The translations under genes and the position numbers were made by a program. The notes under the pieces are model-generated. The model did not search any database. It had not been told where the DNA came from and saw only the letters and a list, made by a program, of their open reading frames with translations. A stretch of 64,000 nucleotides of DNA from Streptosporangium nondiastaticum (GTDB taxonomy: Bacteria > Actinomycetota > Actinomycetes > Streptomycetales > Streptomycetaceae), in contig NZ_PXWG01000010.1 of assembly GCF_003011965.1 (NCBI RefSeq), positions 44,067-108,066 of the forward strand. The letters are read 5' to 3'. Within the stretch, counting starts at the first letter, position 1. Each line of letters starts with the position of its first letter. Positions 19,803 through 30,293 of the stretch are shown one piece after another.

Positions 19803-20951
19803 ATGCCGATCACCGATGTGCCCCGTGGACTGGCCGGCGTCGTCGTCACCGACACCGCGCTCGGCGACGTCCGCGGCCGGGAGGGCTTCTACCACTACCG
19901 CCAGTACTCGGCCGTCGAACTCGCGCAGACGCGCTCCTTCGAGGACGTCTGGCACCTGATGTTCCGCGGGTCCCTGCCGGACGCGCAGCAGCGCGCCCGC
20001 TTCGCCGCCGAGACCGCCGCCCTGCGCCGGCTGCCGCAGGAGGTGCGCGAGGCCCTGCCGGGCATCGCCCGCGCCGGCGCCCGCTCGGGCCCTCTCGCCG
20101 GACTGCGCACCGCGCTGTCCCTGCTCGGCGCCTCCGCCGGCCTCGGGCCCCTCTACGACACCGCCCCCGCCCGGCGCGAGGCCGACGCCCTCGCCGCCTG
20201 CGCCGCCGTCCCCACCCTGCTCACGGCCCTGTACCGGCTCGGGCAGGGCCTGGAGCCCGTCGAGCCGCGCGACGACCTGCCCCACGCCGCCAACTACCTC
20301 TACATGCTGACCGGGACCGAGCCCGACGCCCGGCGGGCCCGCGCCGTCGAGCAGTACCTCGTCTCCACCATCGACCACGGCTTCAACGCCTCGACGTTCA
20401 CCGCCCGCGTCATCGCCTCCACCGGCGCGGACCTCGCCGCCTGCCTGTGCGGCGCGATCGGCGCCCTGTCCGGCCCCCTGCACGGCGGCGCCCCGAGCCG
20501 GGCCCTGGACACCCTCGACGCCATCGGCACGCCCGGCCGCATCGACTCCTGGATCCGCGAGCGCGTCCTCGCGGGCGACCGGATCATGGGCTTCGGGCAC
20601 CCCGTCTACCGCACGGAGGACCCCCGCTCCCGGATGCTCCGCGGCATCGCCCAGGAGTTCGGCGGGGACCTCGTGGACTTCGCCGTCGAGGTCGAGGGCC
20701 GGGTGGAGGCGATCCTCGCCGAGCTCAAGCCCGGCCGGGAGCTCCACACCAACGTCGAGTTCTACGCGGGCGTCGTCATGGAGCTGTGCGGGCTGCCGCG
20801 CGAGATGTTCACCCCCACCTTCTGCGCGGCCCGCGTGATCGGCTGGAGCGCCAATATCCTGGAGCAGGCGGACGACTCGAAGATCATCCGCCCGGCGGCC
20901 CGGTACGTGGGCCCGCCCCCGCCCCAGCCGGTCCCTGCCGTGCTCGACTGA
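19803..20951 (+). CDS. citrate synthase / 2-methylcitrate synthase family enzyme
   Basis: 382 residues. Condenses acetyl-CoA (or propionyl-CoA) with oxaloacetate. Active-site His lies in GPLHGGAPS, the second His in MGFGHPVYRTEDPRS and the catalytic Asp/Glu region in HTNVEFYAGVVME. The N-terminus begins directly at the lid-domain VPRGLAGVVVTDTALGDVRG, a short single-domain form as in CitA-type bacterial enzymes. The ATG at 19803 has GAGGAGG upstream. It is divergent from the HTH-citrate synthase and 17 bases before the CobW-type GTPase, probably one operon. A separate housekeeping citrate synthase presumably exists elsewhere. Confidence 0.88.
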   Translation: MPITDVPRGLAGVVVTDTALGDVRGREGFYHYRQYSAVELAQTRSFEDVWHLMFRGSLPDAQQRARFAAETAALRRLPQEVREALPGIARAGARSGPLAGLRTALSLLGASAGLGPLYDTAPARREADALAACAAVPTLLTALYRLGQGLEPVEPRDDLPHAANYLYMLTGTEPDARRARAVEQYLVSTIDHGFNASTFTARVIASTGADLAACLCGAIGALSGPLHGGAPSRALDTLDAIGTPGRIDSWIRERVLAGDRIMGFGHPVYRTEDPRSRMLRGIAQEFGGDLVDFAVEVEGRVEAILAELKPGRELHTNVEFYAGVVMELCGLPREMFTPTFCAARVIGWSANILEQADDSKIIRPAARYVGPPPPQPVPAVLD

Positions 20952-20968
20952 CGATGGAGGCGCCCCCC

Positions 20969-22051
20969 GTGGCCAAGCGACAGATCCCGGTCATCGTTCT
21001 CGCAGGATTCCTGGGATCGGGCAAGACCACCCTCCTCAACCACCTCCTGGGGAGGAGCGGGGGCACCCGCATCGGGGCCGTCGTCAACGACTTCGGCAGC
21101 ATCGAGATCGACGCGATGAGCGTCGCCGGCCAGGTCGACTCGATGGTCTCGCTGGGCAACGGCTGCCTGTGCTGCGCCGTCGACACCAGCGAGCTCGACG
21201 GCTTCCTGGAGAAGCTCTCCCGCCCCGCCGCCCGCATCGACGTCATCGTCATCGAGGCGAGCGGGCTGGCCGAGCCGCAGGAGCTCATCCGGATGATCCT
21301 CGCCAGCGACAACAAGGACATCGTCTACGGGGGACTCGTCGAGGTCGTCGACGCAGCCGAGTTCGCCGCCACCCGCGCCACCCACCCCGAACTCGACCGG
21401 CACGTGGCGATCGCCGACCTCGTCGTCCTCAACAAGGCCGACAGGATCGGCGACGAGGCCCGCCGGGACCTCCTGGGCACCCTGGCGGAGCTCAGCCCCG
21501 GCACGCCCGTCGTACCGGCCTCCTACGGGCGCATCGACCCGGAGCTGCTCTTCGACCGCAAGCCGCGCGAGGAGGACACGGCGGCCGTGCGGCAGCTGTC
21601 CTTCGAGGACCTGCACGACAGCGACGAGGACGACGCCCACGACGACGCCCCCACGTGCCACGACTGCCACGACGGCTGTGACCACGGCGGCCACCTGCAC
21701 GCCGCCTACGAGAGCATCGAGTTCGTCTCCGCGGAGCCCGTCGACCCGCGGCGGCTGATGGAGTTCCTCGACAGCCGGCCGGAGGGCCTCTACCGCATCA
21801 AGGGCTTCGTGTACTTCGGCATAGCCGGGCACAAGCACAAGTTCGCCGTGCACGCCGTGGGCGACTTCCTGCGCTTCTACCGCTCCTCCTGGGCCCGCGC
21901 CGAGGAACGCCTCACCCAGCTCGTACTGATCGGCAGGGGAGTCGACGCCGGCGCGCTGCGGGCCGGTCTGGAACGCTGCCGCGTCACGGAGGGGGAGCCC
22001 CTCGCCGAGGAGCACGCCATGTGGGGAGTCCTGCGGTACGCGCAGGCCTGA
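20969..22051 (+). CDS. CobW/COG0523-family metallochaperone GTPase
   Basis: About 360 residues. Walker A is GFLGSGKTTLLN, the metal-binding CxCC sits in NGCLCCAV (Cys near 66, 68, 69), the base-specificity motif is LNKADRI, and a CobW_C domain occupies the last third. A His/Cys-rich loop (about 220-250: DDAHDD, CHDCHDGCDHGGHLHAA) separates the halves and likely binds Zn2+, Co2+ or Ni2+. The family delivers metals to client enzymes or works under zinc limitation. The GTG at 20969 has GGAGG seven bases upstream; ATG at 20954 is a weaker alternative. The client is unknown, and no zinc-box was recognised upstream. Confidence 0.88.
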   Translation: MAKRQIPVIVLAGFLGSGKTTLLNHLLGRSGGTRIGAVVNDFGSIEIDAMSVAGQVDSMVSLGNGCLCCAVDTSELDGFLEKLSRPAARIDVIVIEASGLAEPQELIRMILASDNKDIVYGGLVEVVDAAEFAATRATHPELDRHVAIADLVVLNKADRIGDEARRDLLGTLAELSPGTPVVPASYGRIDPELLFDRKPREEDTAAVRQLSFEDLHDSDEDDAHDDAPTCHDCHDGCDHGGHLHAAYESIEFVSAEPVDPRRLMEFLDSRPEGLYRIKGFVYFGIAGHKHKFAVHAVGDFLRFYRSSWARAEERLTQLVLIGRGVDAGALRAGLERCRVTEGEPLAEEHAMWGVLRYAQA

Positions 22052-22091
22052 CGGGGGCGCCGCCGCACAGGCAGCGCCCCCGCCCTGCTGC

Positions 22092-24548
<2,457 letters not shown>

Positions 24549-24778
24549 CGCGGCTGCGGCTCCTTCGATCGATTGCCGAGGCAGGGTGCTGACGCGGACC
24601 ATTGTGGACCGCGCCACTGACAACACCGGACACGACCCGTCCGTAAGGGGGCACCGCGCCGGGAACTTCGCCGGATGTCAGCGCGCTTGCATACAGTGAC
24701 AGCACTGTTCATACGCGAGCCATCGCGCACGAGTCGTCGCGCACGGGCGCGAGATCTCAAGCGATCGAAGGGACGTAC
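24549..24778. promoter_or_regulatory. divergent parC / M16 peptidase control region with dyad
   Basis: The 230-base region contains ACAGTG (24693-24698) and CACTGT (24703-24708), an inverted repeat with a four-base spacer, beside a TTGCAT -35-like hexamer (24687). It may serve the M16 operon or parC. It does not match the actinobacterial LexA box. Confidence 0.35.
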
Positions 24779-26137
24779 ATGCCCATGGGTCACACGGCCA
24801 CGCAACAGGCCGGTACCGGCGGCCTCACAGCGACCGAGCACCGCCTGGCCAACGGCCTGCGGGTGGTGCTCTCCGAAGACCATCTGACCCCGGTCGCCGC
24901 CGTCTGCCTCTGGTACGACGTCGGCTCGCGCCATGAGGTCAAGGGCCGCACCGGCCTCGCCCACCTCTTCGAGCACCTTATGTTCCAGGGCTCGGCACAG
25001 GTCAAGGGGAACGGCCATTTCGAACTGGTGCAGGGCGCCGGCGGCTCCCTCAACGGCACCACCAGCTTCGAGCGCACCAACTACTTCGAGACCATGCCGG
25101 CCCACCAGCTGGAGCTGGCCCTGTGGCTCGAGGCCGACCGGATGGGCTCCCTGCTCACCGCCCTCGACGACGAGTCGATGGAGAACCAGCGCGACGTCGT
25201 CAAGAACGAGCGCCGCCAGCGCTACGACAACGTCCCCTACGGCACCGCCTTCGAGCGGCTGACGGCCATGGTCTTCCCCGACGGCCACCCGTACCACCAC
25301 ACCCCGATCGGCTCCATGGCCGACCTGGACGCGGCCTCCCTGGAGGACGCCCGCGCCTTCTTCCGCACGTACTACGCGCCGGGCAACGCCGTCCTCTCGG
25401 TCGTCGGCGACATCGACCCCGAGCAGACGCTCGCCTGGATCGAGAAGTACTTCGGCTCCATCCCCGCGCACGACGGCAAGCAGCCCCCGCGCGACGGCAG
25501 CCTCCCCGACACCATCGGCGAGGAGCTCCGCCAGGTCGTCCGCGAAGAGGTCCCGGCGCGCGCCATGATGGCCGCCTACCGCCTCCCGCAGGACGGCTCC
25601 CGCGAGGCCGACGCCGCCGACCTGGCCGTCACCGTCCTCGGCGGCGGCGAGTCCTCCCGCCTCCACAACCGCCTCGTGCGCCACGACCGCACCGCCGTCG
25701 CCGCCGGCTTCGGCCTGCTGCGGCTCGCCGGCGCCCCCTCGCTGGGCTGGCTGGACGTCAAGGCCTCCGGCGGCGCCGAGGTCCCCGCCATCGAGGCCGC
25801 CGTCGACGAGGAGCTGGCCCGCTTCGCGGCCGAGGGCCCGACCCCCGAGGAGATGGAGCGCGCCCAGGCCCAGCTGGAGCGCGAGTGGCTGGACCGGCTC
25901 TCCACGGTCAGCGGCCGCGCCGACGAACTGTGCCGCTTCGCGGTGCTGTTCGGCGACCCCCAGCTCGCCCTCACCGCCGTGCAGCGCGTGCTGGACATCA
26001 CCCCCGAGGAGGTGCGGCGCGTCGCCCAGGCCCGCCTGCGCCCCGACAACCGCGCCGTGCTCGTGTACGAGCCCACCGAGAGCGCGGCCCCCGCCGCCGA
26101 CGAGAACGCCGACGCAGAAGAGGAGACGGCCAAGTGA
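24779..26137 (+). CDS. M16-family zinc metallopeptidase, catalytic subunit
   Basis: 452 residues, pitrilysin/processing-peptidase fold. The inverted zinc motif HLFEH is in GLAHLFEHLMFQG (near residue 62), with the third ligand Glu in ENQRDVVKNERRQR. GGSLNGTTSFERTNYFE is the usual follow-up block. There is no signal peptide, so it acts in the cytoplasm or is exported without one. It overlaps the next M16 gene by a GTGA, giving a catalytic/non-catalytic pair as in bacterial M16B heterodimers. The ATG at 24779 follows GAAGGGACG. Confidence 0.9.
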   Translation: MPMGHTATQQAGTGGLTATEHRLANGLRVVLSEDHLTPVAAVCLWYDVGSRHEVKGRTGLAHLFEHLMFQGSAQVKGNGHFELVQGAGGSLNGTTSFERTNYFETMPAHQLELALWLEADRMGSLLTALDDESMENQRDVVKNERRQRYDNVPYGTAFERLTAMVFPDGHPYHHTPIGSMADLDAASLEDARAFFRTYYAPGNAVLSVVGDIDPEQTLAWIEKYFGSIPAHDGKQPPRDGSLPDTIGEELRQVVREEVPARAMMAAYRLPQDGSREADAADLAVTVLGGGESSRLHNRLVRHDRTAVAAGFGLLRLAGAPSLGWLDVKASGGAEVPAIEAAVDEELARFAAEGPTPEEMERAQAQLEREWLDRLSTVSGRADELCRFAVLFGDPQLALTAVQRVLDITPEEVRRVAQARLRPDNRAVLVYEPTESAAPAADENADAEEETAK

Positions 26138-27540
26138 GCGACGCCGTGGCCGCTGACCCCACCCAGCCTTCTATGGTCTTCCACCCGCGGCCCCAGGCCG
26201 GGCCCGCGGCCCCCTGGGCCTTCCCCGCCCCCGAGCGCAGCACGCTCCCCAACGGCCTGACGGTGCTGCGCTGCCACCGCCCCGGCCAGCAGGTCGTCGC
26301 CGTGGACATCGACGTCGTGGCCCCCCTGGCCGCCGAGCCCGAGGGCCTCGACGGCGTCGCCACGATCATGGCGCGCGCCCTGTCCGAGGGCACCGACAAG
26401 CACACCGCCGAGGAGTTCACGGCCGAGCTGGAGCGCTGCGGCGCCACCCTCGACGCCCACGCGGACCACCCCAGCGTGCGCCTCTCCCTGGAGGTGCCGG
26501 CCTCCCGGCTCACCAAGGCCCTCGGCCTCGTCGCCGACGCCCTGCGCGCCCCGGCCTTCCCGGACAACGAGGTCGAGCGCCTCGTGGGCAACCGCCTGGA
26601 CGAGATCCCGCACGAGCTGGCCAACCCCTCCCGCCGGGCCGCCATGGCGCTCTCCAAGGAGCTCTTCCCGGCCGGCTCGCGGATGTCCCGCCCCCGCCAG
26701 GGCACCGAGGAGACCGTCGCCCGCATCGACGCCGCCTCCGTCCGCGCCTTCTACGAGGCCCACGTCCGGCCCGCCACCACGACCGCCGTGGTCGTCGGCG
26801 ACTTCACCGGCATCGACCTCGACGCGGCCCTCGCGGACTCGCTCGGCGCCTGGACGGGCTCCCCGGCCGAGCCGTTCCCGCTCCCGCCGGTCACCGCCGA
26901 CGACACCGGCCGCGTCGTCATCGTGGACCGCCCCGGCGCGGTCCAGACGCAACTCCTCATCGGCCGCACCGGCGCCGACCGGCACGACGCCGTGTGGCCC
27001 GCCCAGACCGTCGGCACGTACTGCCTGGGCGGCACCCTCACCTCCCGCCTGGACCGCGTCCTGCGCGAGGAGAAGGGCTACACCTACGGCGTCCGGGCCT
27101 TCGGCCAGGTGCTGCTGTCCACCCCGGAGGGCACCGGCGCGGCCATGCTGGCCATCAGCGGCTCGGTGGACACCGCCTCCACCGGCCCCGCGCTGCAGGA
27201 CCTGTGGACGGTGCTGCGCACCCTCGCCGCCGAGGGCCTGACGGACGAGGAGCGCGACTCCGCCGTGCAGAACCTCGTCGGCGTCGCCCCGCTCAAGTAC
27301 GAGACGGCGGCGGCCGTCGCCGGGACGCTGGCCGACCAGGTCGAGCAGCACCTCCCGGACGACTTCCAGGCGCGGCTGTACGAGCGCCTCGCCGCGACGG
27401 GCACAGTGGAGGCCACGGCCGCCGTCGTCAACGCCTTCCCGCCCGACCGGCTGGTGACGGTGCTCGTCGGTGACGCCGCGCAGATCGAGGAGCCCGTCCG
27501 GGCCCTCGGCATCGGCGACGTGACCGTGATCACGGGCTGA
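26134..27540 (+). CDS. M16-family peptidase-like protein, zinc site lost
   Basis: 468 residues, same fold as the upstream gene. Where HxxEH is expected the sequence reads GVATIMARALSEG, so the zinc ligands are absent. The R/Y motif of the second subunit is kept (EEKGYTYGVRAF), which in M16B heterodimers completes the active site of the partner. This indicates a structural subunit, not a pseudogene; the frame is intact. The start GTG overlaps the upstream stop, with GAGGAG upstream. Confidence 0.9.
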   Translation: MSDAVAADPTQPSMVFHPRPQAGPAAPWAFPAPERSTLPNGLTVLRCHRPGQQVVAVDIDVVAPLAAEPEGLDGVATIMARALSEGTDKHTAEEFTAELERCGATLDAHADHPSVRLSLEVPASRLTKALGLVADALRAPAFPDNEVERLVGNRLDEIPHELANPSRRAAMALSKELFPAGSRMSRPRQGTEETVARIDAASVRAFYEAHVRPATTTAVVVGDFTGIDLDAALADSLGAWTGSPAEPFPLPPVTADDTGRVVIVDRPGAVQTQLLIGRTGADRHDAVWPAQTVGTYCLGGTLTSRLDRVLREEKGYTYGVRAFGQVLLSTPEGTGAAMLAISGSVDTASTGPALQDLWTVLRTLAAEGLTDEERDSAVQNLVGVAPLKYETAAAVAGTLADQVEQHLPDDFQARLYERLAATGTVEATAAVVNAFPPDRLVTVLVGDAAQIEEPVRALGIGDVTVITG

Positions 27541-27579
27541 ACCCCGGCGGCGGGCCGCTCCGCCGACCCGCCGTCAACC

Positions 27580-27616
27580 GGCAGGCACGCGCGCCCCAGA
27601 GGCGCGCGTGCCTGCC
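27580..27616 (+). terminator. perfect 16-bp hairpin terminator after M16 pair
   Basis: 27580-27595 pairs exactly with 27601-27616 around a CCAGA loop. It starts 39 bases after the stop and separates the M16 operon from the riboswitch leader. Confidence 0.9.
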
Positions 27617-27759
27617 AAATGTCCGGTTTAGCGGAGTGGTTGCACGTCTGCACTGTGGCGTGGGACACAAAACAGTCCTTCTGTTTGCCGATCGAAAGTG
27701 ACGGCGTCTAGCGTCGAAGCGTCTGTCCGTCAGATGTGCGTCGCATCCGCGGCCCGGGC

Positions 27760-27912
27760 AGACATCGCCGAGTCCCCGTACGGCGCGAGCCAGGGGAGCC
27801 GGGGACCCAAGTGTCCCTGGGGTGAATCGGGCCCCTTTCCGGAGGGATCCGTAGGAGACCTTCCTGCTCCGAACCCGTCAGCTAACCCGGTAGGCGAGAG
27901 GGAAGGAAAGGA
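27760..27912 (+). ncRNA. c-di-AMP riboswitch (ydaO/yuaA type)
   Basis: The conserved ydaO blocks occur in order: GCCGAGTCC (27767), AGCCAGGGGAGCCGGGGACC (27788 on), GGGGTGAAT (27819), GGAGGGATCC (27841), AGGAGACCTTCC (27853), GCTCCGAACCCGTCAGCTAA (27865 on) and the purine end GGAAGGAAAGG. It lies immediately before an M23 endopeptidase, the known arrangement in Streptomyces, where high c-di-AMP turns off cell-wall hydrolase genes. Boundaries are approximate by a few bases. Confidence 0.93.
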
Positions 27913-27924
27913 CCAGCCTCACCC

Positions 27925-28734
27925 ATGGCGTTCACTCGTGCCACCGGGAAGCACCGCAAGCCGAGCCGCGCCGTTCGCGTCAGCGCGAACGCGGCGGGCA
28001 TAGCCACCCTCGCCGCCACCGGTGTCGTCGCGGGCTTCGCCGCCCCGGCGCTGGCCGCCACCCCCGACGAGGTCCCCCACTCCACCGAGGACACGGGCCT
28101 GACCCAGGCCGTCGTCATCGGCGAGGACACCGCCGGCCGCATCGGCGAGCAGGCCCAGGTCCAGAGCAGCTCCGCCGCCGAGTCCTCCGCCGTCCACGAG
28201 GCCGAGGCCGCCGCCAAGCAGCAGGCCTACGACGTCAAGAAGGCCGACGACGAGGCCAAGCGCAAGGCCGAGGCCGAGCGCAAGGAGCAGGAGCGCATCG
28301 CCCGCGAGCAGGAGCGCAAGCGCCTCAACACCTTCGTCTCGCCGATCGCCGGCTCGTACGTCTCCACGTCCTACAAGGCCTCCAGCGGCCTGTGGTCCTC
28401 CGGCAGCCACACCGGTGTCGACTTCCACGCCGAGACCGGCACCTCGGTCCAGGCCGTGGGCGCCGGCACCATCGTCGAGGCCGGCTGGGGCGGCGCGTAC
28501 GGCAACAACGTCGTCATCAAGCACAACGACGGCACGTACACGCAGTACGGCCACCTGTCCTCGATCGGCGTCTCCGTCGGCCAGAGCGTCACCGCCGGCC
28601 AGCAGATCGGCCTCTCCGGCGCCACGGGCAACGTCACCGGCCCGCACCTGCACTTCGAGGCCCGCACGGGCGCCGTCTACGGCACCGACATCGACCCCGT
28701 CGCGTACCTCGCCGAGCACGGCGTCTCCGTCTGA
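27925..28734 (+). CDS. secreted M23 (LytM-type) peptidoglycan endopeptidase
   Basis: 269 residues. A Sec signal peptide (basic start, then AGIATLAATGVVAGFAAPAL, cleavage near ALA-A) is followed by a charged coiled coil (about 95-135, rich in AEAERKEQERIAREQ). The M23 domain shows zinc ligands in HTGVDF and HLHFE. It cleaves peptide cross-links in peptidoglycan and would act during growth, sporulation or germination. It is controlled by the c-di-AMP riboswitch in its leader. The riboswitch 3' end also supplies the purine-rich region before the ATG, so ligand folding can affect both transcription and translation. Confidence 0.93.
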   Translation: MAFTRATGKHRKPSRAVRVSANAAGIATLAATGVVAGFAAPALAATPDEVPHSTEDTGLTQAVVIGEDTAGRIGEQAQVQSSSAAESSAVHEAEAAAKQQAYDVKKADDEAKRKAEAERKEQERIAREQERKRLNTFVSPIAGSYVSTSYKASSGLWSSGSHTGVDFHAETGTSVQAVGAGTIVEAGWGGAYGNNVVIKHNDGTYTQYGHLSSIGVSVGQSVTAGQQIGLSGATGNVTGPHLHFEARTGAVYGTDIDPVAYLAEHGVSV

Positions 28735-28772
28735 CGCAGCACGGACCGCGCCCCGCGCGCCCCATCGCCTGA

Positions 28773-28804
28773 CGAAGGCCCCGGCCCACCGGCCGGGGCC
28801 TTCG
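28773..28804 (+). terminator. 14-bp hairpin terminator after the M23 gene
   Basis: CGAAGGCCCCGGCC (28773-28786) pairs exactly with 28791-28804 around CACC. No T-run. Confidence 0.85.
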
Positions 28805-28967
28805 CCGTGCCCGGAACGCCCCGCGCGCCGGCCGCCGTCCGCCCCGTGTTGGCCAAAACATATCGATGACTTCCCGTGCGCCGTCGGAAATCGCGGGCCA
28901 CTGCAATAGAGTCGCTGAACAAACGTCAATCGGCCGCGTTTCGCGGGGGTTATCCGGAGGTTCACCC

Positions 28968-28985
28968 ATGCGGGGCCGTACGTGA
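28968..28985 (+). CDS. five-codon leader ORF coupled to the GntR gene
   Basis: An ATG with TCCGGAGG ending eight bases upstream (a near-ideal ribosome site) encodes Met-Arg-Gly-Arg-Thr and then TGA. The TGA overlaps the GTG start of the regulator as GTGA. The regulator has no ribosome site of its own at normal distance, so ribosomes terminating on the mini-ORF would have to re-initiate. Reality of translation is inferred. Confidence 0.45.
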   Translation: MRGRT

Positions 28986-29716
28986 ACGGTGAGGGGACAG
29001 CGGCTCCGGAGAGCCGTCGCATTTCCGCGCACGCCGTGTGCACGGCGATTCGTGACGACATTGTTTCCGGCACGTTTCCACCCGGCAGCAGGCTCACCGA
29101 GGAGGTCCTCGCGCGCCGCTACGGGGTCTCCCGCGTGCCCGTGCGCGAGGCGCTGCGCACCCTCGCGTCGGAGGGCTTCGTGACCACCCGGCGGCACGCC
29201 GGCGCGTGCGTCGCCGAGCCCACCGAGCAGGAGGCCGCGGATCTGCTGGAGGTGCGCGCCCTGCTGGAGCCGCTGGGCGCCGCGCGCGCCGCTCAGCGCC
29301 GTACGGAGGCGCACCTGAAGGTGCTGCGCGGGCTGGTCAGGCTGGGCCAGGAGCGGGCTCGCGGCGGCCGTACGGGCGAGCTGCGGCCGCTGGGCGACTG
29401 GTTCGACGAGACGCTCGCCCAGGCGTCCGGCAGCCCCAGCATCGCGGGGCTGCTCACCCAGCTGCGGCTCAAGATCGCCTGGGTGTACGCGGCGGAGCCG
29501 CCGGTGCGGCCCGTCGACACGTGGGAGCTGCTCGGCGCCCTCGTGGACGCCGTGGCCCGCGGCGACGCCGAACGGGCCCGGGCGATCGCCGCCGCCCGCG
29601 CGGACCGGGCGCCGGGCGAATTCCGGCTGCGGCGCTCCGTGCCGGCGGCGCGGACGGCAACGGGGACGGCCCGGAATAAGGAGTCCGCCGTGAGAACAGT
29701 GATCGCCGGTTCCTGA
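28982..29716 (+). CDS. GntR-family transcriptional regulator (FCD type)
   Basis: About 244 residues. The winged helix spans residues 15-80 (AIRDDIVSGTFPPGSRL, YGVSRVPVREALRTLASEGF). An FCD-like helical effector domain follows (LLEVRALLEPLGAARAAQ), but the usual late metal-ligand histidines are not evident, so the ligand mode is unclear. The C-terminal 25 residues are low-complexity. The start codon overlaps the stop of a mini-ORF. It converges on ptsH across a shared terminator; the target genes are not known. Confidence 0.85.
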   Translation: MNGEGTAAPESRRISAHAVCTAIRDDIVSGTFPPGSRLTEEVLARRYGVSRVPVREALRTLASEGFVTTRRHAGACVAEPTEQEAADLLEVRALLEPLGAARAAQRRTEAHLKVLRGLVRLGQERARGGRTGELRPLGDWFDETLAQASGSPSIAGLLTQLRLKIAWVYAAEPPVRPVDTWELLGALVDAVARGDAERARAIAAARADRAPGEFRLRRSVPAARTATGTARNKESAVRTVIAGS

Positions 29717-29848
29717 AGTGCGCCCGCGCATATTTTGCGCCCGGAGTTCCGGAGTTACCGAAGGAAATGTTCTTCAGCTGAACTCGCGCCTATGGAATGG
29801 CATGCCGGCGTGGCGGAAATGCCATGGATTTCATCCGGGAACGACAAC

Positions 29849-29884
29849 GGGGCCGCGGCGGCCTCCATCGGCCGCCGCGGCCCC
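29849..29884. terminator. bidirectional hairpin between GntR gene and ptsH
   Basis: A perfect 15-bp stem (29849-29863 with 29870-29884) around TCCATC, between two convergent genes. It could end both transcripts. Nothing else is seen in 29717-29904. Confidence 0.85.
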
Positions 29885-29904
29885 GCCGCGCGGGATCCGT
29901 CGAA

Positions 29905-30186
29905 TCAGACGGTCTCCGGGAGCTCCTCGAGGCCCTCGGCGACCAGCTTCGCCAGGCGGTCCAGAGCGGCCTCGGCACCCTCGGCGTCGCTCGCCAGGAC
30001 GATCTCCTCGCCACCCTGGGCGCCCAGGCCCAGCACGGCCAGCATGGAGCCGGCGTTGACCGGGGTGCCGTCGGCCTTGGCGATCGTCATGGGGACGCCG
30101 GCGGCGGTCGCCGCACGGACGAAGATCGACGCGGGACGGGCGTGCAGGCCCTCGGCCCAGCCGACGGTGACGCGGCGCTCAGCCAT
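29905..30186 (-). CDS. ptsH: phosphocarrier protein HPr
   Basis: 93 residues. The general PTS phosphocarrier, receiving phosphate from enzyme I on His15 (GLHARPAS) and passing it to sugar-specific EIIA proteins. The regulatory-Ser region reads NAGSMLAVLGLG, so a serine is present, but the surrounding motif differs from the firmicute site, and Streptomyces generally lack the HPr kinase. It stands alone, as is usual in Streptomyces, rather than next to ptsI. The ATG at 30186 follows a purine-rich stretch. Confidence 0.95.
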   Translation of the reverse strand: MAERRVTVGWAEGLHARPASIFVRAATAAGVPMTIAKADGTPVNAGSMLAVLGLGAQGGEEIVLASDAEGAEAALDRLAKLVAEGLEELPETV

Positions 30187-30281
30187 GGTGTTGCCCTTCA
30201 GGTCGTAGGGGTTGTCTAGACCAGTGTCGCACGGTGCCGGGAGTGCTCCGGCGCCGCGCCCTCGTTGTCGGTGCCCGGCCT

Positions 30282-30293
30282 TACGCTGGCCCC
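30282..30293 (+). promoter_or_regulatory. -10 element of a probable leaderless promoter
   Basis: TACGCT (30282-30287) is followed by six bases and then the ATG of the PatA-type gene. No Shine-Dalgarno sequence is present, so transcription probably starts at the A of the start codon. No good -35 was found. Confidence 0.45.

Noticed and set aside
26134..27540. Second M16 gene considered as a pseudogene because the zinc motif is missing
   Set aside because: The frame is intact, translationally coupled and keeps the R/Y motif; zinc-less M16 partners are normal in heterodimers.
28282..28320. Charged repeat in the M23 protein as possible DNA-binding region
   Set aside because: It follows a signal peptide and has heptad-like spacing, so an extracellular coiled coil is the simpler reading.
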